From: an uncultured Robinsoniella sp.
GTDB lineage: Bacteria; Bacillota; Clostridia; Lachnospirales; Lachnospiraceae
NCBI GenBank assembly: GCA_900539655.1
Contig: UQCR01000019.1
Location: 11,944 to 75,943, forward strand
Reading direction: 5' to 3'
DNA length: 64,000 bases
Shown: positions 43,923-52,935 of the stretch, piece by piece
How positions within the stretch are numbered: position 1 is the first letter of the stretch
Layout: every line of letters starts with the position of its first letter
Program-made: the position numbers and the translations under genes
The notes under the pieces: generated by a model
Databases searched by the model: none
Seen by the model: the letters and a program-made list of their open reading frames with translations, nothing else
What the model was told of the DNA's origin: nothing

Positions 43923-44287
43923 TATATCACAAATGATATCATAATAAAAAGGTAGTGAGAAAGAGGAGTACATTCAATATCCTGACAGAGAGAATATTCC
44001 ATCGGCTGGAAGAATATTCAAGGCAATGTGAATGGAAGGTAGCTTTTGAACCGGAGGATTGAACCGGATGAAATTGTGGATAACCTGGCGGATTTGCCGG
44101 ATATCGAGTGCCACCTGACGTATTTTAGGCGGGTTGCACTTAGGATAAGATTTCACTCTGAAGTAGATTTTCACGTATCATCCACGTTATCGGATGGCTG
44201 AGATATATTTGCAGAGTTTTTTGTAAATATAAATAAAGGTGGTACCGCGGATTATTCGCCCTTTGCAGAAGCAAGGGGCATTTTTTT
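43923..44287 (+). ncRNA. T-box riboswitch controlling valS (tRNA-Val sensing)
   Basis: The conserved T-box AAAGGTGGTACCGCGG is at 44235-44250; its TGGT can pair with the ACCA end of uncharged tRNA-Val. A terminator hairpin (GCCCTTTGC 44258-44266 with GCAAGGGGC 44271-44279, then seven Ts) follows, overlapping the antiterminator. The upstream 300 nt contain the stem I region, but I did not assign the specifier codon; valine is inferred from the gene. Uncharged tRNA should favour antitermination and raise valS expression. Confidence 0.92.
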
Positions 44288-44408
44288 ATGCAAAATCAGG
44301 CTGGAAAATGGGAATCCGTATAATTTATAACCCATATGTATGCGCAGAGGTATCTGCATGGGCAGCTAAGTTTGTAACAAGAAGCGTTTCAAACTTTCTA
44401 TTGGTGCA

Positions 44409-44432
44409 ATACCGCAGAACTGTCTGCGGTAT
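44409..44432 (+). promoter_or_regulatory. Strong hairpin between T-box terminator and valS
   Basis: ATACCGCAGA, loop ACTG, TCTGCGGTAT: a perfect 10-bp stem with no T-run, 20 bp before the valS ribosome site (44453-44458). It could be an RNA-processing or stabilising element, or a relic. Confidence 0.5.
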
Positions 44433-44469
44433 GCAGGAGTATAAAAATGAAAAAGGAGATTATTGGACA

Positions 44470-47115
44470 ATGAGCAAAGAATTAGCAAAGACTTATGATC
44501 CGAAAGGAATTGAAGACCGCTTATATGATAAGTGGATGACCAAGAAATATTTTCACGCAGAAGTAGACAGGAGCAAAAAGCCCTTTACGATTGTGATGCC
44601 GCCGCCGAATGTTACGGGACAGCTTCATATGGGGCATGCGCTGGATAATACCATGCAGGATATTCTGATTCGTTATAAGAGAATGCAGGGATATAATGCA
44701 CTGTGGCAGCCGGGAACGGACCACGCAGCGATAGCTACGGAAGTCAAAGTCATTGAGAAGCTGAAGGAACAGGGAATTGATAAGGATGAGATTGGCAGAG
44801 AAGAATTCTTAAAGCATGCATGGCAGTGGAAGGAAGAGTACGGCGGAAAGATCATCAACCAGCTGAAGAAGCTAGGTTCCTCTGCTGACTGGGACAGAGA
44901 ACGCTTTACCATGGATGAGGGATGTTCCAAAGCGGTTGAAGAAGTATTTATCAAATTGTATGAAAAAGGATATATCTACAAGGGTTCCAGAATTATTAAC
45001 TGGTGTCCGGTATGCCAGACCTCTATTTCGGATGCAGAAGTAGAGCATATGGATCAGGAAGGAAATTTCTGGCACATTAATTATCCGGTAGCAGGGGAAG
45101 AGAATGCTTTTGTTGAAATCGCTACCACAAGACCGGAGACACTTCTGGGAGATACGGCTGTTGCAGTAAATCCGGAGGATGACCGCTATAAGCACCTGGT
45201 TGGTAAAATGTTGAAACTGCCGTTGACTGACCGGGAAATCCCGGTTATAGCAGATGAATATGTTGACAAGGAATTTGGAACCGGATGCGTAAAGATTACA
45301 CCGGCTCATGACCCCAATGACTTTGAAGTGGGAAAACGCCATAATCTTCCGGAAATCAATATTATGAATGATGATGCTACCATCAATGAACTGGGTGGTA
45401 AATATGCAGGCATGAGCCGCTATGAAGCCAGAAAAGCAATGGTTGCAGATCTGGAGGAAATGGGACTTCTCGTAAAAGTAGTTCCCCATGCCCATAATGT
45501 TGGAACCCATGACCGCTGCAAGACAACTGTAGAGCCAATGATCAAGCAGCAGTGGTTTGTTAAGATGGAAGAAATGGCAAAACCGGCAATTGAAGCACTT
45601 AAGAACCATACTTTGAATTTCGTACCGGAGCGTTTTGACAAGATTTATCTTCACTGGCTGGAGAATATCCGCGACTGGTGTATCTCCAGACAATTGTGGT
45701 GGGGACACCGGATACCGGCATATTACTGTGATGACTGCGGAGAAATTGTTGTATCCAAAGAAGTACCAACCGTTTGCCCGAAATGCGGCAGCACACATCT
45801 GACACAGGATGAAGATACCCTGGATACCTGGTTTAGTTCTGCACTGTGGCCATTTTCCACTTTAGGCTGGCCCGACAAAACAGAAGACCTGGATTATTTC
45901 TTCCCTACGGACGTATTGGTAACGGGATATGACATCATCTTCTTCTGGGTAATCCGTATGGTTTTCTCTGCAATAGAACAGACTGGAGAAGTTCCTTTCC
46001 ACCACGTACTGATTCATGGACTGATCCGTGATTCCCAGGGCCGTAAGATGAGCAAATCCCTTGGAAACGGAATTGATCCCCTGGAAATTATCGAACAATA
46101 CGGGGCAGATGCACTTCGTCTTACACTCATGACCGGAAATGCACCCGGAAATGATATGCGTTTCTATATGGAACGTGTGGAAGCCAGCAGAAATTTTGCA
46201 AATAAAGTATGGAATGCATCCAGATTTATCATGATGAACCTGGAAAAAGCTGAGGTTCCATCCCAGATGAATCTGGCTGATTTAACCGGAGCGGACAAAT
46301 GGATCCTGTCTAAGGTTAACACCCTTGCAAAAGATGTAACCGATAACATGGATAAGTATGAGCTGGGAATTGCCGTTCAGAAAGTTTATGATTTTATCTG
46401 GGAAGAATTCTGCGACTGGTATATAGAAATGGTAAAACCCCGTCTCTATAATGATGAAGATACTACCAAATCAGCAGCGCTGTGGACATTAAGGACTGTT
46501 TTGGCAAATGCCCTGAAGCTGCTGCATCCTTATATGCCGTTTATTACAGAAGAAATCTTCTGCACGCTTCAGACAGAGGAAGAATCCATTATGATTTCCC
46601 AGTGGCCGGAATTCAAAGAGGAATGGAATTTTGCGGCAGATGAACAGGCAGTAGAGACCATTAAGGAAGCAGTAAGAGGAATCCGTAATGTTCGTTCCGA
46701 AATGAATGTTCCGCCAAGCAAAAAAGCAAAAGTATTTGTTGTTTCGGAAAAAGAAAACATCCGTGAGATTTTTGAAAATGGAAAAGTATTCTTCGCAACT
46801 TTGGGATATGCAAGCGAGGTAACCGTTCAGGCAGACCGCATTGGTATTGAAGAAGATGCAGTATCCACAGTGATTCCCGAGGCAGTAATCTATATGCCTT
46901 TTGCAGAACTGGTGGATATCGAAAAAGAAATCGATCGACTGAAAAAAGAAGAAGACCGCTTGGCAAAAGAACTTGCCAGAGTAAACGGAATGTTAAGCAA
47001 CGAACGTTTTGTAAGCAAAGCGCCTCAGGCAAAGATAGACGAAGAAAAAGGCAAGCTTGCAAAATATACCGAAATGATGGAACAGGTAAAAGAGCGATTA
47101 ACTCAGCTGCAATAA
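44470..47115 (+). CDS. valS: Valyl-tRNA synthetase
   Basis: 881 residues, the normal length. The HIGH-type motif is PPPNVTGQLHMGHALDN, the KMSKS motif is GRKMSKSLGN, and the editing (CP1) domain covers about 190-390. A C-terminal coiled coil (DIEKEIDRLKKEEDRLAKEL) is typical of ValRS. The start at 44470 follows AAGGAG; an in-frame ATG-less extension back to 44239 lies inside the T-box and is rejected. A T-box senses uncharged tRNA-Val upstream. Confidence 0.97.
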   Translation: MSKELAKTYDPKGIEDRLYDKWMTKKYFHAEVDRSKKPFTIVMPPPNVTGQLHMGHALDNTMQDILIRYKRMQGYNALWQPGTDHAAIATEVKVIEKLKEQGIDKDEIGREEFLKHAWQWKEEYGGKIINQLKKLGSSADWDRERFTMDEGCSKAVEEVFIKLYEKGYIYKGSRIINWCPVCQTSISDAEVEHMDQEGNFWHINYPVAGEENAFVEIATTRPETLLGDTAVAVNPEDDRYKHLVGKMLKLPLTDREIPVIADEYVDKEFGTGCVKITPAHDPNDFEVGKRHNLPEINIMNDDATINELGGKYAGMSRYEARKAMVADLEEMGLLVKVVPHAHNVGTHDRCKTTVEPMIKQQWFVKMEEMAKPAIEALKNHTLNFVPERFDKIYLHWLENIRDWCISRQLWWGHRIPAYYCDDCGEIVVSKEVPTVCPKCGSTHLTQDEDTLDTWFSSALWPFSTLGWPDKTEDLDYFFPTDVLVTGYDIIFFWVIRMVFSAIEQTGEVPFHHVLIHGLIRDSQGRKMSKSLGNGIDPLEIIEQYGADALRLTLMTGNAPGNDMRFYMERVEASRNFANKVWNASRFIMMNLEKAEVPSQMNLADLTGADKWILSKVNTLAKDVTDNMDKYELGIAVQKVYDFIWEEFCDWYIEMVKPRLYNDEDTTKSAALWTLRTVLANALKLLHPYMPFITEEIFCTLQTEEESIMISQWPEFKEEWNFAADEQAVETIKEAVRGIRNVRSEMNVPPSKKAKVFVVSEKENIREIFENGKVFFATLGYASEVTVQADRIGIEEDAVSTVIPEAVIYMPFAELVDIEKEIDRLKKEEDRLAKELARVNGMLSNERFVSKAPQAKIDEEKGKLAKYTEMMEQVKERLTQLQ

Positions 47116-47152
47116 AAGAATTACGCAGCAAACGATCATATTAATATAGTAA

Positions 47153-47201
47153 CGCCGAACCCCGCATCAACTTTATGTTGAGCATGGGTTCGGCGTTTTT
47201 T
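47153..47201 (+). terminator. Intrinsic terminator of valS
   Basis: CGCCGAACCC (47153-47162) pairs with GGGTTCGGCG (47186-47195), followed by six Ts. Confidence 0.9.
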
Positions 47202-47217
47202 GAATTAACATTGTATT

Positions 47218-47508
47218 TTATTTTCTGCGAAACAGAAAACTGAGAATCAGATTGGTTGCGATTCCTGCGCATCCGGTAATAAAACAAATCTTAGCAAACA
47301 GGTGATGGCCGTGTTTCTCCAGATAATCAGCACCTACGATCATGCCAAGGCAACCGGCAAAGGATATTATTTTAAAGAGAATACGGACCGGTCTGTGCTT
47401 TGCAGCTGCTTCCAGAGAATAGTCAACTATATTTGCCACTCCTTCCACGGTATTTTCAATTACATCACCGGCATGTTCCATCATTTTTTCAAACTTTTCT
47501 TCTGTCAT
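47218..47508 (-). CDS. Small membrane protein of unknown function
   Basis: 96 residues. An acidic amphipathic N terminus (TEEKFEKMMEHAGDVIENTV) is followed by two hydrophobic helices (about 45-62 and 70-90) and a basic end, FRRK. I do not recognise the family. CCTCCTTA gives its ribosome site. A palindrome at 47528-47544 upstream matches the operator sequence of the neighbouring TetR gene, so it is probably repressed by that protein. Confidence 0.75.
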   Translation of the reverse strand: MTEEKFEKMMEHAGDVIENTVEGVANIVDYSLEAAAKHRPVRILFKIISFAGCLGMIVGADYLEKHGHHLFAKICFITGCAGIATNLILSFLFRRK

Positions 47509-47527
47509 AATTAAAACCTCCTTATTA

Positions 47528-47544
47528 ATACATTCAGAATGTAT
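47528..47544. promoter_or_regulatory. Likely TetR operator before the small membrane protein gene
   Basis: ATACATTC-A-GAATGTAT is a perfect 8-bp inverted repeat. Its half-site ATACAT/ATGTAT recurs in the large palindrome before the TetR gene (48327-48365), so one repressor probably binds both. Confidence 0.6.
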
Positions 47545-47654
47545 GTATCATTGTAAAAAATAAATTGCCGGAGCATTTACAGACACGCTCTAAGCAGCAA
47601 TCTATATTTCCGAAAATATGGTTACAAGCACCGCATTGCATAAATAACGGTACT

Positions 47655-48305
47655 TTAGTGCATGGTATCTACATAATGAAGTACCTGTACCTCAAATGCA
47701 GCCAGTAATTCCTCATCAATAATAGGCAGTCCCACACTGTTCAGAATATTGGCGGTATACTGAAGCTTGATCTTAAAATCTTCCCGGGTAACTTTAAAAA
47801 TCAGGGGGCATAGCCATACTTCCATGAGAATGGAAAGCAGTTCTGCTACGATTTTAGGATTCTTAGCCTGAACAGAGCCGTCCTTTATTCCTTCATTGAT
47901 AAATTCCAGAAAAATCCCTTCAGCATTAGCTTTCACACTATTCAAATACGCAGCGACCAGTTTTGGGTTATCTAAAAAAGTCCTGGATAATGCCAGAATA
48001 GTATTCGCCTGATCTTCAGAAGATACGGAACAGAGTACAATTTTTTTTAATTTATCCAGGGCAGTCAGCGAAGTATCCGCCTTTATAGACTCAAAAGGTA
48101 CTGCTTTATGAAACATGTAAGTGGTAACTGCATCTACCATTTGTTCTTTATTTTTAAAATGATGATAGATTGCACCGCGTGTCATACCCAAAGCATCTGC
48201 AACGTCCTGTAAAGTTGTCTGTTCATAACCTTTCTCTATAAATAGCTGCATAGAGAGTTCAAGTATGCGGCTTTCTGTAATTTCGGGATATTTATTCCGA
48301 GCCAA
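47655..48305 (-). CDS. TetR/AcrR-family transcriptional repressor
   Basis: 216 residues. The N-terminal HTH reads RILELSMQLFIEKGYEQTTL, DVADALGMTRGAIYHHFKNK, typical of TetR. The C-terminal ligand domain is helical and unassigned. A 17-bp perfect inverted repeat precedes it, an autoregulatory operator. The neighbouring membrane gene has a related operator. Confidence 0.92.
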   Translation of the reverse strand: MARNKYPEITESRILELSMQLFIEKGYEQTTLQDVADALGMTRGAIYHHFKNKEQMVDAVTTYMFHKAVPFESIKADTSLTALDKLKKIVLCSVSSEDQANTILALSRTFLDNPKLVAAYLNSVKANAEGIFLEFINEGIKDGSVQAKNPKIVAELLSILMEVWLCPLIFKVTREDFKIKLQYTANILNSVGLPIIDEELLAAFEVQVLHYVDTMH

Positions 48306-48326
48306 TATATATCCTCCTTTCCAATA

Positions 48327-48365
48327 TGCTATATTAGATACATTCTGTATGTATCTAATATAGCA
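48327..48365. promoter_or_regulatory. 17-bp inverted-repeat operator of the TetR gene
   Basis: TGCTATATTAGATACAT (48327-48343) and its exact complement (48349-48365) surround TCTGT. The inner ATACAT/ATGTAT is shared with the site at 47528-47544. Confidence 0.75.
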
Positions 48366-48599
48366 CGAAGTTCATTTTATGTCAATTACTTCTTAAGAGT
48401 TTTATATTTTAAGAACTTAAGGAAATCTTTAAAATATTTTTGAAACCATTTTTTAGAATAATACGTCTAATAAATAGAACCATCGAAAGCCTTCCTATGG
48501 CAATCTGTTATGAATTTACAAGTTTGATACAAATCGATGCACGTTATGATGCATTTATTCTTTATAATAAAAAAATCAACCGATAAGGGGGAATATGGA

Positions 48600-50123
48600 A
48601 TGCACTATATGCTAAAAACATATCTGAAATTATTGCAGCAGGCCAATTTAGTAAAATCCTGTTGTCTATATGGAAAGAAAGACCAGATGATTGAGAATTT
48701 AACGTTTGATTCCAGAGAGACGATGAAGAGGGGACTATTCATATGTAAAGGAGCAGCATTCAAACCTGACTATCTCAGTCAGGCTTTCAAAAACGGGGCT
48801 GTGTGTTATATAGCTGAGGAGCACTATCCCCTGGAGTATGAGGTACCTTATATTCTGGTTAAGGATATCAGAAAAGCAATGCCTGTTTTAGCGAAGCAGT
48901 TCTATCAGGACCCTGCCAGGGAACTGGATCTGGTTGGGATTACAGGGACAAAAGGAAAGACTACTACTTCCTATTATATAAAGGCGATTATGGATGAGTA
49001 CTCGAAATCCGTTGGACTGCGCAGCATGGGAATCATTTCTTCCATCGAGATTAAAGACGGTGTGGAACATAAATCCTCCAGTATGACAACGCCGGAATCT
49101 CTGGAACTGTACCGGCATATGCGAAATGCTGTAGCATCTAAAAAGCGCAGTATGGTTATGGAGGTCTCCAGCCAGGCTTTGAAATACCAGCGGGTGCGGG
49201 GACTGAACTTCGATGTGGGTGTTTTCCTGAATATATCAGAGGATCATATCAGCCCTGCGGAACACGATGACTTTGAGGACTATTTCAGTGCGAAATTATC
49301 CATTTTCCGGCAGTGTGAGACAGCGTGCATTAATCTGGACTCCGATAAAGCAGACCGGATTCTCCAGGCATCCAGGCTGGCGAAATCCGTTATTACTTTT
49401 GGTACCGGACAGGCTGGTCAGATATGTGGATCTGTGAAAAATGGCAGAGTGCCCGATATTTTAGGATATGACATTCAGCAGGAAAAAGGCAGAATACACT
49501 TTCGGGTGAAAAGCGGACGATTTGATGAGCAGTTCACTCTGGCAATGCCGGGTGTATTTAATGTTGAAAATGCATTGGCAGCAATATCGGTTGCGTATTT
49601 ATATCGCATTCCCGTAGAATATATGATAGCGGGCCTGAAAAAGGCAAAAGTGAAAGGCAGGATGGAACAGTATGTCAGCACGGAAAGAAGGCTTACCGTG
49701 ATTGTGGATTATGCCCATAACAGGCTGAGTTTTGAAAAGCTTTTCCAGTCGGTATTGATGGAGCACCCTTTTTCTAAGATTGTATCTGTTTTTGGCTGTC
49801 CCGGCAATAAAGCTTATAACAGAAGAAAGGATCTTGGACTGATTGCAGGCCTGTATTCCAAAAAGGTTTACCTTGCGGCAGATGATCCCGGAGAAGAACA
49901 GTTTGTACATATTTCAGGAGATATCGCACGTTATGTGGAAAGTGTTGGCTGCCCATATGAATGTATTGAAAACAGAGGGGATGCAATTAAAAGAGCCATA
50001 GAGGAGGCGGAAGAAGAGAGTGTCGTTCTGGTACTGGGAAAAGGCTGTGAGTCGCACCAGAAAATAGGTAAGGTTTCTTGTGTGTACCCCACGGATGCAA
50101 ATTTTGTGAAAAAATATTTATAA
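48600..50123 (+). CDS. MurE-like Mur ligase
   Basis: 507 residues from the ATG at 48600, after AAGGGGG. The ATP-binding loop is GITGTKGKTTTSYY, and the central domain has MVMEVSSQAL and DVGVFLNISEDH. The C-terminal domain is close to UDP-MurNAc-tripeptide synthetases. The substrate-selection motif, DNPR in meso-diaminopimelate-adding enzymes, here reads ADDPGEEQF, so the amino acid added is uncertain and this may be a MurE paralogue rather than the main enzyme. It is a single gene ending in a strong terminator. Confidence 0.85.
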   Translation: MHYMLKTYLKLLQQANLVKSCCLYGKKDQMIENLTFDSRETMKRGLFICKGAAFKPDYLSQAFKNGAVCYIAEEHYPLEYEVPYILVKDIRKAMPVLAKQFYQDPARELDLVGITGTKGKTTTSYYIKAIMDEYSKSVGLRSMGIISSIEIKDGVEHKSSSMTTPESLELYRHMRNAVASKKRSMVMEVSSQALKYQRVRGLNFDVGVFLNISEDHISPAEHDDFEDYFSAKLSIFRQCETACINLDSDKADRILQASRLAKSVITFGTGQAGQICGSVKNGRVPDILGYDIQQEKGRIHFRVKSGRFDEQFTLAMPGVFNVENALAAISVAYLYRIPVEYMIAGLKKAKVKGRMEQYVSTERRLTVIVDYAHNRLSFEKLFQSVLMEHPFSKIVSVFGCPGNKAYNRRKDLGLIAGLYSKKVYLAADDPGEEQFVHISGDIARYVESVGCPYECIENRGDAIKRAIEEAEEESVVLVLGKGCESHQKIGKVSCVYPTDANFVKKYL

Positions 50124-50183
50124 TATCATATATCATCATATATCATATTTTTCTGTGACATCAGTTAGGATGATTTACAGATG

Positions 50184-50238
50184 ATCCCTCCAAAGCATGC
50201 AGTGTCTTAAGATCACTGCTGCTTGGGAGGGACTTTTT
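50184..50238 (+). terminator. Intrinsic terminator of the MurE-like gene
   Basis: ATCCCTCC plus AAAGCA and GCAGTG pair across a loop with CACTGC, TGCTT and GGGAGGGA, then TTTTT. Confidence 0.85.
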
Positions 50239-50375
50239 ATGTCCAAAATGCCATTAGGGTAGAAATGGAATGCTATTAGACAACGACAGTGTTTTTTGTT
50301 ATAATTTAACAAAATATCACAGAGTGTGTTTGCGCAGGAGTGTGTTCAAAGACCGTGGTACAGGGGAGGATTAGT

Positions 50376-52631
50376 GTGAGAAGAAAAAAAGAAATGACAG
50401 GTATTGTGCATCATAAAAGAATATCCATACAGTTGTTTTGTTCCTATATTATTATTTTAGCGGCGCCAACGCTTGCAATCATTGTGATTTATTTTATGGC
50501 GCAGGCGGCACTGCTGGATGTACAAAAGGAAAAGGCGAACCGGTTTCTGTCAGAGGCGGTTACCAGCTTTGACAGACAGATGGAAGAAATTAAGAATGTT
50601 GGAATCTACATCAGTGAAGATACGGAATTATGCAGGATGGCGGATACGGCTTACAATAAGGATAAATCCAAAGAGTTTTATGAAATGTATCTTTTGTCCA
50701 GGAGATTTCCGGACTATTCAACCACTAATCAGGCAATTAAGGCTGTATACCTGTTCTTTCCGGGAAAAAATTATCTGATCAAAATGCCGACGGTAGCGCC
50801 TGTGACAAAAAGCGGCTATAACACGGTAAATGGTTTTGGCGATATGAATTATGAAAAGGTAGTGGAAACTTTTTGTACAAAATATATGTCCGGCACGATT
50901 GTAAATATACCACAGGATAAGAAAAGTGCTTTATTTATGGCGCAGTCTGTCCCAAACAGTACGTTCCAGGATGATAAGGGAGCAGTGGCAATTGCCCTGA
51001 ATGAACGGACGATTGAATACCTTATGCAGGGTGCCAGGGTTGATGAGATGGATGATGCTTTTATTTTGGATGAAGAAGGAAATGTAATCAATTGCTTTTT
51101 GGGAGGTGTAGGTGGGGATGGCAATGCATACCACACTTTTTCAGACTATTTATCGGATCGTAAGCTGAAGCAGTCTGAAATTGTTACCACCTCAGTGAAA
51201 TCTGCTTATACGGGCTGGACATTTGCCACAATCACCCCGAAAAAGGTAATGATGCAGAAAATCGGATATATGAAGTACGTGATTATTATTTTCAGTATTA
51301 CGTCCATTTTAATTGGCTATGCCATATGCTTTGTTTACTGGTTTAAGCGAAAGGACGCCGTGAAAAAGTACTGCGACTGCAGCGATACCATTGTGGGGGC
51401 AGATGGGAAGAAGCCCAGAAATTTCTGGGAGGGGCTGTATCCGTTTTTAGAGAGTGTGGAAAGCCTTCAGAGCAGAGTGGTGTATCAGGAACCCATTTTG
51501 CGAGCCGCGGTGATCCAAAAACTACTGTATGGGAGATACGATTCCAGAGATGATCTGCGTGCTGATCTGGAGTGCAGCAAGCTTGAACTGGATGCACAAC
51601 GGTATTTTGTAGCGGTACTGGAGTTTGAAGATCCGTTGAAAGATAATATTTTTTCATCGGTGGAAGAATTCCAGGAATATGTGCAGGAACATTTCCGGGA
51701 AAATCTGGACCTGCCACACATGCTTTATGAGGTCAATCAGCTGGTGTACGCAATGATAATTCCGGAACTGGATTATTATGCACAGGTTGAACTTAAGCAG
51801 AAAATTGAGAGTCTGAACTATAAATTTTATTATGATAAAAGGCTGTACATATTTGCCGGGATCAGCGGAGAGGTTACAGACCTGTTAAAGCTTGGGGAAA
51901 AGTATGATGAAGCATTGGATATCTGTAAATATGCAAGGTTCTATGGAATTCGTATTCCCCTTTGCAAAGGAGACCTGCCGTCTAAAATGGAGGTTTCCAT
52001 GTTCCCTATAGATATGGAGATCCATCTGGAAAATGCTATTAAAAAGGGAACGGAAGAGGAACTGGAAAAAATAATGGAGGAGATCAGTGACTGTTATTTA
52101 AAGAAAACCATGAGTCTCTCTATGACGGAACATTTGCTGGAAATGGTTCGCTGTACGGCAATCAGAAGCCTGGAAAAAGTTCAGCGCGAAGAAGCTGTTG
52201 CAGATATTATGGAAGCCATACAAAAGGCAGGGAATCAGGAAATGCTTTTTCAGGCCATCAGTGAGGCAAAACGGTATTATCTGCAGTATACCAAAGTGAC
52301 AGAAGAAGAGAATGCGATCCAGATGAAGGAATACCTTTCCCGCCGGATCAATACCGAATATTCGAATCCCAACTTTGCCCTGGTGCAGCTGGCAGATGAA
52401 ATTCATATCTCGGAGAACCGGCTCTACAAAGATTTCAAAAGTTATTTTGGAATTACATTCAGCGAATTTTTAGAGCAGGTCAGAATTAGAAATGCTTGCC
52501 GCCTGTTAAGAGAAGGATGTCCGGTAAAGGAGGTTGCACAACAGACCGGATACGGCAGTGATTACTCTTTTCGAAGAGCGTTTAAGCGGGTAATGGGAAC
52601 AACACCCAGTAATCTGAAAAAAATAGAATAA
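50376..52631 (+). CDS. Membrane-bound AraC-family regulator with Cache-like sensor
   Basis: 751 residues. The GTG at 50376 follows GGGGAGGA by 5 bases; an upstream GTG at 50340 has no such site. Two membrane helices (about 18-42 and 295-318) enclose an extracellular sensor. The C-terminal HTH_18 domain (about 660-750) reads NPNFALVQLADEIHISENRL, VKEVAQQTGYGSDYSFRRAF. Single-protein sensor-regulators of this type control the Lpl-type transporter that follows. Confidence 0.9.
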   Translation: MRRKKEMTGIVHHKRISIQLFCSYIIILAAPTLAIIVIYFMAQAALLDVQKEKANRFLSEAVTSFDRQMEEIKNVGIYISEDTELCRMADTAYNKDKSKEFYEMYLLSRRFPDYSTTNQAIKAVYLFFPGKNYLIKMPTVAPVTKSGYNTVNGFGDMNYEKVVETFCTKYMSGTIVNIPQDKKSALFMAQSVPNSTFQDDKGAVAIALNERTIEYLMQGARVDEMDDAFILDEEGNVINCFLGGVGGDGNAYHTFSDYLSDRKLKQSEIVTTSVKSAYTGWTFATITPKKVMMQKIGYMKYVIIIFSITSILIGYAICFVYWFKRKDAVKKYCDCSDTIVGADGKKPRNFWEGLYPFLESVESLQSRVVYQEPILRAAVIQKLLYGRYDSRDDLRADLECSKLELDAQRYFVAVLEFEDPLKDNIFSSVEEFQEYVQEHFRENLDLPHMLYEVNQLVYAMIIPELDYYAQVELKQKIESLNYKFYYDKRLYIFAGISGEVTDLLKLGEKYDEALDICKYARFYGIRIPLCKGDLPSKMEVSMFPIDMEIHLENAIKKGTEEELEKIMEEISDCYLKKTMSLSMTEHLLEMVRCTAIRSLEKVQREEAVADIMEAIQKAGNQEMLFQAISEAKRYYLQYTKVTEEENAIQMKEYLSRRINTEYSNPNFALVQLADEIHISENRLYKDFKSYFGITFSEFLEQVRIRNACRLLREGCPVKEVAQQTGYGSDYSFRRAFKRVMGTTPSNLKKIE

Positions 52632-52639
52632 AGATAAAT

Positions 52640-52660
52640 AAGTACGAAAGAGGTACTTTT
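52640..52660 (+). terminator. Weak terminator after the AraC gene
   Basis: AAGTAC (52640-52645) pairs with GTACTT (52653-52658), then TTTT. The stem is only 6 bp, so read-through is possible. Confidence 0.5.
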
Positions 52661-52839
52661 TATGATAAGTGCAGTGAAAATCCCCTGAAATCAAGGCCTG
52701 GAAAAAATTGTATGTCTGAAAAAAGATTTGTACGTTGCTATTCTGATGATAAAAATGTATAAAAAAAGGTGTAAAAACCTAGTGCATACTGTGAAAAAAC
52801 ACAATGGAAAATACAGAGTAAACCGAAGCACTGGAAATT

Positions 52840-52857
52840 TACTTTGTATATAAAGTA
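52840..52857. promoter_or_regulatory. Candidate operator before the lipoprotein gene
   Basis: TACTTT-GTATAT-AAAGTA is a perfect 6-bp inverted repeat 79 bp before the SBP gene start, in an otherwise gene-free stretch (52632-52935). It may be a regulator site for the AraC protein just upstream; AraC proteins usually use direct repeats, so this is weak. Confidence 0.35.
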
Positions 52858-52935
52858 CAGAATGGATTGTGAAAAATCTTTTCATAAGTATAATTGCACA
52901 TTGGGCTTGATTAAAAGGAAAAGGAGGATGAATCT

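Noticed and set aside
44239..44469. Upstream extension of valS
   Set aside because: This in-frame stretch begins inside the T-box and terminator region and lacks a ribosome site; family length fits the ATG at 44470.
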